Source of the DNA: Epiperipatus broadwayi
Lineage: Eukaryota > Onychophora > Udeonychophora > Euonychophora > Peripatidae
NCBI GenBank assembly: GCA_028023455.1
Contig: JAQFVV010012511.1
Coordinates: forward strand, 3,164,165-3,228,164
DNA length: 64,000 bases
Direction: 5' to 3'
The translations under genes were made by a program, and so were the position numbers. The number at the start of each line of letters is the position of its first letter. Position 1 is the first letter of the stretch. Under the pieces are notes generated by a model. That model was given only the letters and a program-made list of their open reading frames with translations. It ran no database searches and was not told the origin of the DNA. Below, piece after piece: positions 1-12,400 of this stretch.

Positions 1-198
1 AATGCCATCAAGCGGCTTGTAGGGTCAAAAAATAAATACCAAAAAATGAATATAAATGCAGATGAGTATTACAAGATCAGTGAATTTGATGATTTTGTAA
101 ATGCTTACTCAAGAATCACAAATGAGCATTCGGAAAAGATATTTTTATTCCACTTGCTATTTTCATATTCAAATTGTTCTTCTTGTCACTATACATAG
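1..198 (+). other. Open frame at left edge, unidentified
   Basis: Frame 1 is open from base 1 to a TAG at 196-198 (65 codons, entering from outside): begins NAIKRLVGSKNKYQKMN and includes ADEYYKISEFDDFVNAYSRI. The mixed charged and aromatic composition looks more protein-like than the AT-run frames nearby. I do not recognise it. It could be the tail of a transposon ORF, an exon, or chance. Confidence 0.25.
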
Positions 199-460
199 TC
201 CCATATTTTAATAAAAAGAAAAGTTGATAAAAAAAGATGTACATGGTGGAATTTTAACTGAGAAAGAATTTAAATTTAAAAACAATAAAGTTTCAATATG
301 ACAAGTGAAAATAACAAATATTGAAATCTAAAGCATTTTCATCTATAAAGATTCTAAGAACAGCAGAAATGATAAGATAATTTTTTTCTCAAAGATAATT
401 TTTTATGAACATAATCAAGGAGCATAAAAGACCAATTTTTTAAGAGTAAAGGTTTTTGGG

Positions 461-1594
461 TAGTATTCTGATCTATCGTGTCAGCCGCTTGCTGGCGCTG
501 ATGCTAAACAAAAACACATAGATATAATGTTCCTGGGCTAGTGATTCTATATTAATATTAACTTTATTTTGTTTCTAAATTCTTTCTAGAAAATATTAAA
601 TTAGAGGATTTTTTTTTATTAGAAAATCTTAAAAATTCCTACTTTTGTTTTTTTTATACTTATTTTGACAATAATTAATGGGAGACATGTTTATTTGGAC
701 TATGTTAAAATACAAATTTACATTACTTCTTTTTTTAAATTTGATTGACAAGAATTAATGAGAGAACAGGTTTTTTTTGTATGTTTAGATACAAATTTAC
801 ATTAATTTTTAAATTTTATTGAGAATAATTAATGGGAAACAAATTAGCGTTACTTTTATAATAAAAAACATCTGCATCAAACATATTTACCCCTAAATCA
901 ATAATTTAAACAATAGTTTACTAAAAAAGACAAAGGGCATTTGGAATCTCTCAAACCAGACACTTCTGGCGATAAGAACATGACTTACAGATGAAAGTCC
1001 AAAGATATTTATGGATCTCAAGTCGCATTGTCTCGCCGCACAAACATATCTTCTCTTTCAGTAGGATGTGGCTTCGGTGTCTGGCAATTGCCATAGCTTC
1101 AAGTTTTCCTAGTTTAAAGTAACCATCTTATTTGTCTCAGAAAATTACTCGCTAAAATGTGACTTATAGCGTGAACGTCAAAATATTGCGCTACCCCACC
1201 CTAAAAGCTAATTTAGGAGGCTTACAGCTTTATCATGGAACAATCACGACACTGTTAAAAGGTACCAGTACATCAATTCACATGAAAAAAAAGACGTCAC
1301 CCATGAAAAATTAAATTATTTAGACACGATGTAGCTAACACACCCTCGTACAATACTGTAACAAAAATAGACAACCCAGCATTACAATAAACAATTACGG
1401 AAACCAATGATGGCATTTTTTTCTGCTTTTAGCATAGAAAAAGCCACAGTGGTAGCCGAGTAAACAGACTCTTTCTATGTTATATCGTAGAAAAAAGGTT
1501 AGCAGCATAGATGCAGTTGCGGAAATGGCACATTTCTAGCAATTTAGCTAGAAATAGTGCCATCAAGCGGCTGACACGATAGAACAGAACACTA
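461..1594. mobile_element. Possible TIR transposon, ~1.1 kb
   Basis: 461-496 and 1559-1594 form inverted repeats: CTATCGTGTCAGCCGCTTG at the left and CAAGCGGCTGACACGATAG at the right, with 1 mismatch over the 24-bp core and a weaker extension to about 36 bp. A 14-bp piece of the same sequence (GCCATCAAGCGGCT) is also at 4-17. No transposase is seen between them; target duplication unclear. Confidence 0.5.
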
Positions 1595-2324
1595 TTCTTA
1601 GGAATTTCTTCAGGAAGCCAATAAAGTTTGATGGAAGAGCTCTTTCTGGGACAATTTGCCAAATAATATTTTTGACAAATAAAATACAAGAAACAGATTT
1701 TTCAAAGAAAAAAAAATTGTTTCTTTTATTTCTTTAACATTTTCAAATAAAGAAAATTTTAAGAAACAATGAATAATAACTAGTTTTTCAAATTTAGTAT
1801 AAAAATCAATTCTGTAATGGCAGTAACTTACATTAATAGACACTCAATATGCAGAATAAAGCAATAAATATTAGTGAAAATATGATGAATTTAAATGCCA
1901 ATTTTTATATTAGTTACATTATTTCAAACACATCATCACATAACTTTTTTGCTTACTTTCAACACACACACATGTACTAGGAGCAGTAATTCACCCTTCT
2001 AGAATTGCCGATTGTAAAACAATGCTCAATGGGGATTAGATCTCCAAATTCCTAGAATAGTTTTTGATTACTGATTTTAATCAATGAAAAGAATAGTTAC
2101 AGTAATTACTCAAATTTATAATAGATGTGGAATAAATTTATGCAGTGCCAATAGAAAAATGCATATCATGACAAGTTTAATTTGTTATTTGGATTATAAA
2201 ATATTAATTATTCAAATTAATGATAATTTTATGACTTCAAAATAAATTTTAAGTGCTATAATGTTGATGACTTTTTTTTTTTGAGATGTTGAAAAAAGAT
2301 AATTCTGAAAAATCTGATACATAT

Positions 2325-4523
2325 TGTAACGATCCGGAAAATAGGACTTACCGTAAACTGCACTACAGGGCGCCATCTAGGCATTTGAACCTAGAAAAAT
2401 TTATAAAGTAGGCAGATATGTAAGTCAAAAAAAAAAAAAAATTTTTTTTTTTTAAATTTTGATTCCGGTCGTTAGCCCATGTCACTAGCTCAGTGGAATA
2501 GCAGAGATTTAATAATATAATCTAAGAGTATATATAAAAAAAGAATAAAATAAGCCACTGCCAGTAATTAACATACAAAAATTTATTTACGCACATATAT
2601 ATATATAAGATTTAAAATTGTTTTAGTATCAGTTTTACATTTCAAAATTTAACATTATTTTTAACTTTACCTTAGATTTTAATTTACATTTTAATTTCTA
2701 TTATATTATCAGTTTACATTTTAATTAAGTTTGCACAGATGGGATTATAAAAGCTTGTTTTAATATGTTGCTATAGATCGGTTACATAGATTACACGGTT
2801 AAACACATTTCAAAGTAAACATAAACGATCAAAATACAAAATTATTGATTACTGACAATTGCGGAGGGAAATTTATACGTAACACAATAGTATTCACCAT
2901 AAGATACTTGCATTGTCACCAATAACTTAAAAGACATCCAAATAAATACATTTTTGATACTCACCGTAAGGTATCATTATTTATCGAATGTCTATATATT
3001 TTGATCAAATATGGAAACGCAAAACATAGTTAACCAATAAACAATCCATGCAAGCGTCTATAAACAACTTAAATTTAATGCATTTCTATTTAGGGTCGAG
3101 TATGAATAGACCACATAAATTTGCTTTTGAAAATAAACATTCTATCCCTATTTAACCTTAGGTTAAAATTCGTAGTCAAACTGGCATCAATTCATCTGAT
3201 ATATCGATGTATTCAATGTAATAAAATACGGCAGCACAAAAAGTTAAGAGAAGAAATTGCTTCTCATGAGATAGGAATATTACATCTATCTGCAAAGAAG
3301 AGCAATCAAACAAAAAACTCCATAGAAAGGAACTGCAGTATCCGACTTATAATTCCTTCCATAGGCAAACGGAAGTGTGCGGCGTATGAAGCGATTCTGC
3401 CCGTAGCGAATCAATATTACATCTACTAATCACACCAATATATCCAATCCATTGACCCAATTTAACCACGAACCAAATAACCTAAGATTACCCTCCCCTA
3501 ATATAACTTTACAAATCTATACAGCCATTTACGCCCGACTTAAGTTTAACATTTATATAATTAATTTAACGAAAAACAAAAAAATCATGATAAAAACTTA
3601 AAGAATAAAAAATAAATAAATGGAAATGATTTTACATCAATAAGAAAAAAAAATACATCAAATAACACTATTAATAAAGAGTTTAGTTTGGTCAGATAGG
3701 ATCATATTGCAATCATTTAAATATAGAAAATTTTTTAAATTTAATGTTCATTAATTGTAAAGTTCTTACGGTTTTAAACAGTTCATCTTTATCTGTCGTT
3801 TGTAAGTTTGAACGGGAATTCCCACGCCGTCCTCAAAAGATTGGTATCCATTTAGCCGTTGTTTTATTTATTCATTCGGAGGTTTTTTAGTTCAATTGGT
3901 CCTCAATGTAGGAAACGATAGTTCATTTCTCTTTTCTTTAACAGCTGAAAGAATTGACCGTGCGTCTGTCAATTCCTTCACCTCAACTCCGTACAAATAC
4001 ATATAGTCACATCGTAATAATCAATAATCAATCACTAACTAATAATTTCCAAACTTGTCCTTTTATATTACTTTGAAAGATTGACTTAACATTACGTCAT
4101 CGATGTGATGATCCTTTTCGTTGAGGTCCGATTTCCCAATGGATTTATTTCATTTGCTAAAAGTTTCTATTGTTTCCCTATCTGACCGATGTTTTTACAT
4201 TTAAATGCCCAAGGCTGGTTTACATTTAACTAATTAACAATCATTTCCATTTCTGATTAATTAACCTGTTTTCCAAATCAAAGATATATTTTTATCTCTA
4301 AATCTTTTTAAGTTTTTGTTTTTAAAATACCTTTTCTATTTTTAATACAGTTTTATTTTAATAATTTTTTTTTATCTGTGCGATTTAATATATACGAGTT
4401 TAAGATGATATTTAATTTCAATTTTTAATTCTTAAAGAAAATTTTTAAATGCGAACTTTTTAATTTACTTTCATGTTTAATAAATAAAAAAAAACAATGT
4501 AACGAACGTCTGTGCTCGTTACA
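2325..4523. mobile_element. Possible solo LTR or other element, 2.2 kb
   Basis: Begins TGTAACGATCCGG and ends GTGCTCGTTACA (TGTAACGA...TCGTTACA inverted ends), flanked by ATAT on both sides (2321-2324, 4524-4527). G+C is higher inside than outside, notably 3350-4200. A 102-codon frame at 3121-3429 has no recognisable domain. ATAT flanks are weak evidence in such AT-rich DNA. Confidence 0.35.
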
Positions 4524-7428
4524 ATATTTACTACATTATAATTTGATGTCCTGGAATGATTAAGAGAACATATAACAGCTTTTATCTTAATAAATAAGTA
4601 TTCTTTTTAAAAGACTTAACTATAAGTAATAAAGACTTTTAAAATATTTTTGACGTGGTTAAAGATGAAGTTAGTATACAACCACTTATAATGATATGAA
4701 AGATTTAAATGTTTAAATCGTAAAATTTAATTTTATTAGCCATAAAATTATAAAAGTATAAAAGAGTAATGTAAAAAAGTTTTTTAAAAAGTATGGCAAT
4801 AGTTAAAAATTAAAATGTCTTTATGTGTTAATATTCATAACAAAGATTAGGATTTAAAGAATAAATTTTATTTTTAGATGCCTCATAATTAACTCAATAT
4901 CCAATTCTATGATAGGAAGGTCATAAATATCATGATCTGAAGTGTTTTTAAAATGCATGATTTGTGAAACAACATTGAATGTAATTTCAATCATTTCTGG
5001 ATCTTTAAAATATAAACAAATTATTTACGGCAAATAATCATAATTATTAAAATAATTCGTAAAAAAATTTTTTTATTATAGTTCAGAACAAAAATTTGTT
5101 TCATTTTAATTTAACATATAAAGTGAAGGAGCAATCGGTCTTAGGCTGATTGACATAAGCAGCAGTTTGCAACTTGTGATAGAGTGAAGAGATCTGTAAT
5201 TAATAAATGAGAAAAATCAGAAATTAACAGTATAAGATAATTTTTTGAAGCCAATGAAAAAAATCAGTTATCAATGTATTCCATTAAAAAAGGATTTAAT
5301 TACTTGAAGTATACTAGACAATAATATTCATGAGCAAATTACTGATTTTCAGAATATAATAATAGAGAAATGTTGAAAAGGAATAATAGAAATTCGAATG
5401 AGATATTTGCCACAATGTAAAAGGATAATGGCTGAATGAATTGAAAAAAAAATAGAATTAGTTTTTAACGGACATAAATATCTTTAAATAGAAATAGAGA
5501 GGAAAAGTAGTAGTAACAGCAATAATTCATATTTTAAATCCATTTGATTTTACAATGGGAATTATCATCTTTTCTATTTAGGGCAGATTGATTGATCTGT
5601 AAAATATTCTATAAGTCTCTAAAAATATTTATCTCACTAGTCTGTATTATACACATAGCACAATCTACACAAACCTTGAATTTCTTCAACTGGAAAATAT
5701 TTAAGTAAGTGATATTTTTTTGTTTTATAAGGTAGAAATTGAACAAAGTAAAAGGATTTTCTATGACATGGTATAGGTGAATCTCATCTTGATAACAATG
5801 TCAGAATTCAACTGCAAAAATTTATATTCATTTTTTTTTTTATTTAGAAAAAATCATTATCATCCCCTTGAAAACAGCATGAGAGTTATGTGTGCTCTGT
5901 CTTAAGCAAAAATCCAATTTCAAACTTGACCATGGTATTCACACTAAACTTAAAATAATAAAATATGAAATATGAGGTAATCAGCTTAATAAGTAATTTT
6001 AAATAAGGTCAAAAATTGTCATTTACAAAGTTACCACAGCAGGAAAATACTCATTCAGTAGACACAGAGTTCTAAGAAATTAAATGAAAAAGTTTTGAAG
6101 TTTATTATTAAAGATTCAATTATTACAATAGGACTTCATATTATATAATTCAGATTAAATTGTCAAGATAATTTTCAGAAAATGTCAAATATAGTAAAAA
6201 ATACCACAAGTTTCTTTAAATTCTATTAATGATTGTAGACAAAAATTTCCATGTGAAAAATAGATTCTTAAATGATTTACAAATTAACAATTAAGAAAAT
6301 GTATATTATAAAAAAATAAATTATATATAAGGTTAACGAAGAATGTAAAAAATTAAAATAAATGCTATGATTTTCAAATATAAATCAATTGTTACATTCA
6401 TTTTATGAATTGATTTTAATAAAATGGGAAGGGGGAGGGAGGCATTAATACAATAATACAGACATGTAACAATTCTTTTCAATAAAGAAAATAAATAAAT
6501 AGAAAAATACAAGAAATATGATAAAGATAGTAAATCTTTATCTTCGTTAAAAAAAGAAAGATAAATAAAGATGATTGGTTTATAAAATAATAGAGAAAGA
6601 GGAAAGATTGTAAATCAATGATAAGATAAAAAAACAAATCACAAAAACATGACATTCAACCATTGAAGATAAAATTCTGTGCAGTTTAGCTTAGTAATAA
6701 ACAAGCAGTTTTAGATTTGAAAGTTTCTGTGTCAATTTTTAATTGACTAAAGTTAACCAATACAACTTAGCATGATAAATTCAGTGCTTCAAAGTAACTA
6801 TTGTACCCATCCAACTTCTTCAGTGTTTGAAGATCACATGACTTTCAAAGTAAATAACACACAATTATTTATTATATTGAAACAATAATTATTTTTATCA
6901 AAAATTATTCTGTTAGAAAAAAAGTTTATGTATTGACGTGTGAAAATCATTCTAATAATATATATGTCCAACATTTGAAAATTTATAAAGAAAGATTACT
7001 AATAAATTAGATGTATTTATAATTTAGTGGTTCACATGCAAGTGAATGTGAGTGGAAGATCTTATAAGAGAAATATTCAGAAAAATTTTTATAACTATTT
7101 TATTAAACAATTGTTAACAGAAGTAAGATATATTTATTTAGTTATTTTAATAAATTGCAAAAGAATACAACAAAAGACTATTTTAGAAACAGAAAGAAAT
7201 CTGTATGATTTGGTGAATTAATTACATGAAGCAATGTGTATAATATATATTCTATTTATTTAAACTATAAAATAAATACGACTTAAAAAAATATAATAGC
7301 AATATTGGGGAGAGAGAGAGTGAGCAGGCTTTATATATCAGATTTCCTGAAAATGATAAAAATTTAATATGGTTGAAATGTAAATAAAAGTAAAACTAGA
7401 TATAAGGTTAACAATAAAAATAAATTAA

Positions 7429-7803
7429 TTTTTTTTTAAAATAATGTTTTTATGTAAATAGCAGATTAAAAATAGAAAAATAGCAAAGTAATCCATTTCT
7501 TGATTAATTTGACATTCTTGGAAAATATCAGTGATTTTAAGAATCTAGAAATTGCAGGAATATTACCATTTCATAAAAGCATTTGAGGTCTTTTTGATTT
7601 TTATGATTTAATTGAGCATCAAATGTTTTTATGAAACAACAATATTTCAGCAATTTCCAATTATTTTTATAACAAGTCTAGATTTTTAAAATCTCTGATA
7701 TTTTTCAAGAATGGCAAATTAACCCAGAAGCGGACTATTTTGTTATTTTTCTACTTCTTAGTCGGCTATTTACATAAAAGCATTATTTAAAAAAAATTTT
7801 TTT
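7429..7803. mobile_element. Foldback (long inverted repeat) element
   Basis: The whole ~375 bp folds on itself about 7605: TTTTATGTAAATAGC at 7449 pairs with GGCTATTTACATAAAA near 7765, GACATTCTTGGAAAATATCA pairs with TGATATTTTTCAAGAATGGC-like sequence, and CATTTCATAAAAGCATTTGA pairs across the apex. Arms are ~185 bp with about 80-85% pairing by eye. No ORF. Confidence 0.85.
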
Positions 7804-9307
7804 ACGTATTATTTTTTTACTTTTTAGTTGTAATTCCATATTATTTTAAAAAATGGTTAAAACTACAAAAAGTCTGACAAAAATTATAATTTAGTAAAAC
7901 ATGAAAATAAAAAATATGTCCTCTAACAAATGAATTCTAAATTTAAGTATCATGTGATCATCTACTATATAAAAATATTTATGTATTGGCTTTTTAATTA
8001 ATAAAATTTTATTCCACAAATGTAATGTTTCCATCAGATATATATATATATATTATTTTAATTAATTAAGTATGAGTTAAATCAATATTAACACAATTTT
8101 ATTCTCCAAATGTAATATTTCCATTGGCTCAGTTATTAAGGAGTTTTCTTGGGAAGTGTAAGGATGTCAGTTAGAGTTCTAAAAAAGAACAGTTTTTTTT
8201 CACTGTTAAAAATTCAAAAATGTGTACATACAGACAAAAACATACATAGATAGGGCTATTTAATATAAAAGATTAACAGTGGAAGTCACAGATCAGCTAA
8301 ATACTTTAAATATATATAAAAAAGAAAACTGAATCAGTTAAATTAACTTTTAACAGAAAAATTAAAGAGTAAGTTTGGTTTGTTGCATAAGAAAAACAAA
8401 AAGCAAATTTAAATATTTTGAATAAACAAAAGATAAATAAAATTAAAGAATGTAGGAATTAAAAAAATAAATATTCTGTAAAAAAATAAACTTAAGACAA
8501 GGAAAAATTATAAACAATATGTTAAAAAAATTATATAAGGAGGGGGGGGGAGGGTGAAATTAAAAAGTTGGTTGTAAAATACTCTTTAGGAGGAATTGCA
8601 ACAGATTGACCATTAACCCATTCTATGTAACTTCTTTCTTTTCTTGGATAGCTAATTAATATGTTCAGTGTGGATTTTAAACATCTGCTTGCCTAATTTC
8701 TCATGGATAATCCAGCAATTCTATCTGCAATGACTCGGTAAATATATTAAACTATTCATCCAAAGGCAAACAAAACAACTATACTACAGAACAGAGAAGT
8801 ATGACCAGTAATAGGTTGCCAATGCATATTATAGTTTTAAGACAAATTACTTTAGTATATCAATTTTAGAACTAGATCTAAAATTTTAATGCACCCCTGC
8901 AGTAAGATATATTATAACTTGAGTACTATTTTTATTTTCCAGTTCTTTTTTCTCACTGTCATTAATCATTATAATAGAAATCAAAAGATAATATAAGGTT
9001 TAAAAAACTTTTAATATTGTATTTTGTGGCAGATGATTAGTCATTCATCATTATATTCTATATGTAAAAAATAAACAACAATAAAAAAAACAAACCATAA
9101 TTAATTGCAAAATAATAAGTGAAAATTACTGGTTTATATTATAAATAACTTATATAAATAATAAAATCTGGGAGAGGGAAAAAATATTTCAATAAATGAG
9201 GCTATTTTAAAAAGTCTTTATAAATATATAAAAATCTGAAATTAAGAACAAAAAAAATGTGTGAAATAATTAAATAAAATAAAATTCATCTCAATATCTT
9301 CAATTAC

Positions 9308-9456
9308 CATTTGCTCTTTAAAAGTTGACTGACAGGCATAACAAGTATTTTCCATTTCTTCAGGTACATCAGTTAACAGAAGTTCTTGAAAATTTTGCAG
9401 TGGAAAAAGATGATGATATGACCTTGCTAAATGTGGCGCAGAAACAAGAGTTAAAC
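9308..9456 (-). CDS. GTF2H2: GTF2H2 exon i (start of RING-like region)
   Basis: 149 nt, finishes a Gly codon, ends in phase 0 at a GTAATT donor. Encodes [20 protein letters not shown], nearly identical to human, then [19 protein letters not shown] and [15 protein letters not shown] is the first cysteine pair of the C-terminal C4C4 RING-like domain. The remaining zinc ligands must come from at least one further exon, which I could not find between 1 and 9307. Confidence 0.95.
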
Positions 9457-12400
9457 CTATTAAAAACAACAACAACATATGAGCAAAAGATAAATAAAAT
9501 ATTAAACACTCTTTGTTTTGTTTTGCATAAATGATCTAATTATTACTTAAGGCAAGATATTTCCATTTATGATAGTTTACAACATCTAATACAAAAAACA
9601 ACAAACTACTTTTGATTTAATGTAACATTTTTTGAAATGATCATAGATTTAATCATTTATTAAAAATAAATAAATTAAAGTTATGAAATGAATATCCTAA
9701 ATGTTGATTTAACTTTAATAAAAATTACAACTAATAAATTACTGTAATATCATGCTTCAGAAAATGATTTTATCCGCAATAAAAGTTTGGGCTGATACTT
9801 ATAACAAAAGAATATTCTTTTTACCTAAACTTTATATGTGCATATTGTGATAGTATAACTTTGAATTGAAATGAAAGACAAAAAAAGAATAATTAAAAAA
9901 AGTAGTGATTTTTATTACATGCAATATTTAATTATCTTATTATTTACATACAAATTTTCACACCAATAAATATATATATGTGCTTTGCACACAGATAATG
10001 AAGCTATTTAAAATTAAATGTTGCTGCCAAACGCGCTTTCGAGATATTTCATAGTCCCATATTCATAGCTACTGGAATTTATTTGAGAACCATAATGGTG
10101 TTAATGCAAATTTGTGAGCAGATGCTACATAGACAATTTTTGAAATAGAGAAAAGCAGGCCTCTCTTCTATTGATAGTAGAAGGGTCATCCACAATGCAG
10201 TAAGCCTCCCTGACTTTGTGTTAAATGTCATTTCTTTCAGAGCAGATAACACTGACTGTGGTGGGTGATGTGATGTATTTGGCTTCTCCTTAAACGAAGT
10301 CAAGAATATCTCAGCAACTATGCCCAGATAAACCTGTTAGCCACTTTATTTTTCATTCCCCACTCTAAGTCTTCCCATATTCTGCCCCATCCCATTTCCA
10401 CAACATAATCTTTGTCAACTCTATGGCCTTTAAATCTAAATCCCCCTTATCTTTTCGCAAACCCAGCATAAAAACTACTAACTCACTTTCCGTATTGTCA
10501 CTTTGTTCATACCTATTCTCCCATAACTTCATTATCTGTACCCTTTCTGCTTTCAAGCATTTACATTCAATCAACAGATGCCTAATATTTTCTATACCTT
10601 CCTTATACAATTTGCACACTAAATCACCCATAGTTTTCCATTTACATGCATATTCTCTTGTTGCTAAAGATCCTGTTCGAGCCTTAAACAATAAACTACT
10701 TTCTTTACTATTATCATAAATTAACTCGCTTCCAATATTCTGTTTACTTCTATATATATTTAAACTCTTCTTACCCTCCATACTACTTCTCCATCTCTCC
10801 AACTCCCTATTTTTTATTAATGCTTCTATTCTTTTATCCCATTCCTTACCACTATTACACTCAACAATCCTCCTAACACAATCATCCCACCTTTTATACA
10901 AGTATACCGATATAAATTCTTTATCCAAATCTTTTGCATATCGCATTACCTTTCTCACCCATCTTGTTACCTGCCCTTTACTCATAACCCAATTAAACAC
11001 TATTTTGGCTATTCTTTTACTATCCATAAACTGCAACCTACCAAACATTTTCATTTTACTTTTTTGCATCTCTCATATAGAAACTTGAACATCCCATTTC
11101 TCCTTGAATTGCCTCCTTTGCAGTCCACATCTCTGCATCTAATGCATGTCTTCCTACTTCCCTTTGTACTTTCTCTAAATAATCTAAAATCCTTTTACTA
11201 ACACATAATGCATCATTACCATATGTTAACCCTGCTACTGCAACTCCCTTCCATACAATTCTAGCTACATCATATTTATTATATGAAAATACTGTTAGTT
11301 TCTTTACCAAACCTTTTCTTTTCTTTGCTTCATTTACCAATTTTTTCTCCCATTCAACCAAGCAATTTTCCTGATTACATAAGATGATTCCCAAATACCT
11401 ATATCTATCCACCACACTTAACTTTATATCCCCCAATAAAAAAACTACATCCTCTCTTTCCCCAGTATTAACCATCATTATATTTGATTTTTCTTCACTA
11501 AATTTAATCCCCATCTCTTTACCCACCCTTGCACATGTCCTCAACATAATATCCATATCTTCTCTTCTTTCTGCACATAGAAAGATATCATCTGCAAAAA
11601 AAAAGACCCGACAAAGTATATACTCCTTTGCTACCCCTCTTCCTAGTCTTTCTATTGCTTTTTCCATTTCACTCAAAAACAACAAAAACAAAATCGGTGA
11701 CACAGGGCATCCTTGCCTTAATCCCACTCCATTTTTAACTTTAACTGATTCTATATCCCCTAATTGGTAAGTATAATAATTATTTTCATATAATTTCTTA
11801 ATAATATTTACTAAAGCTTCATCCATTCCCAAATTGGCTAATCTTACCCATAATCTATTTCTATTTAGTCTATCATATGCTTTCTCTTTTTCTTTTATAA
11901 AGGCACACATATTGGAAATACAAGTGGAGTATGATTCATTATAAATAAAAAGTGGAAGAACAATATTGTGGAGATTGATGGTGTATCGGACAGAGTGGCA
12001 AGATTAGTTATACAACTTAATAGCAGATACCAAATGCAGATAATTCAGGTTTATGCCCCAACAAGTTCTCATAGTGATGAAGTAGTAGAAGATTTTTATA
12101 TGGATGTATAAAAGGCTTTTGATCAGAGTAAACAAAATTTTAAAATTGTTATGGGAGACTTTAATGCTAGAATTGGTAGACAAATGAAAGATGAAATTGC
12201 TGTAGGTAATTTTGGTTATGGTAATAGAAATGAGAGAGGACATAGACTTGTGGAGTTTGCAGAAAAAGAAAAACTTTATATTATGAATTCATTTTTTGAG
12301 AAAAATGTTAAAAGGAAATGGACATGGAAGCATCCAAACGAAGGTACAGCAGAATTGGATTATATTTTGACTAACAGAAAATACATATTTCAAGATTGTA

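Larger units (their letters stand above)
1..9307. other. Region left of last seen GTF2H2 exon
   Basis: Either the continuing next intron of GTF2H2 or the region past it. No exon with the missing C-terminal cysteines is visible. Contains a possible TIR element (461-1594), a possible LTR-like block (2325-4523) and a long foldback (7429-7803). 4530-7420 and 7810-9300 are AT-rich with nothing recognised. Small open frames here look non-coding. Confidence 0.6.

Noticed and set aside
3121-3429. 102-codon plus-strand frame
   Set aside because: No domain, no splice or homology support; listed only within the possible element 2325-4523.
9325-9534. Plus-strand 69-codon frame
   Set aside because: Overlaps GTF2H2 exon i on the opposite strand, where the conserved protein is.
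10423-11770. Plus-strand frames opposite LINE-A copy 1
   Set aside because: Shadows of the minus-strand reverse transcriptase.
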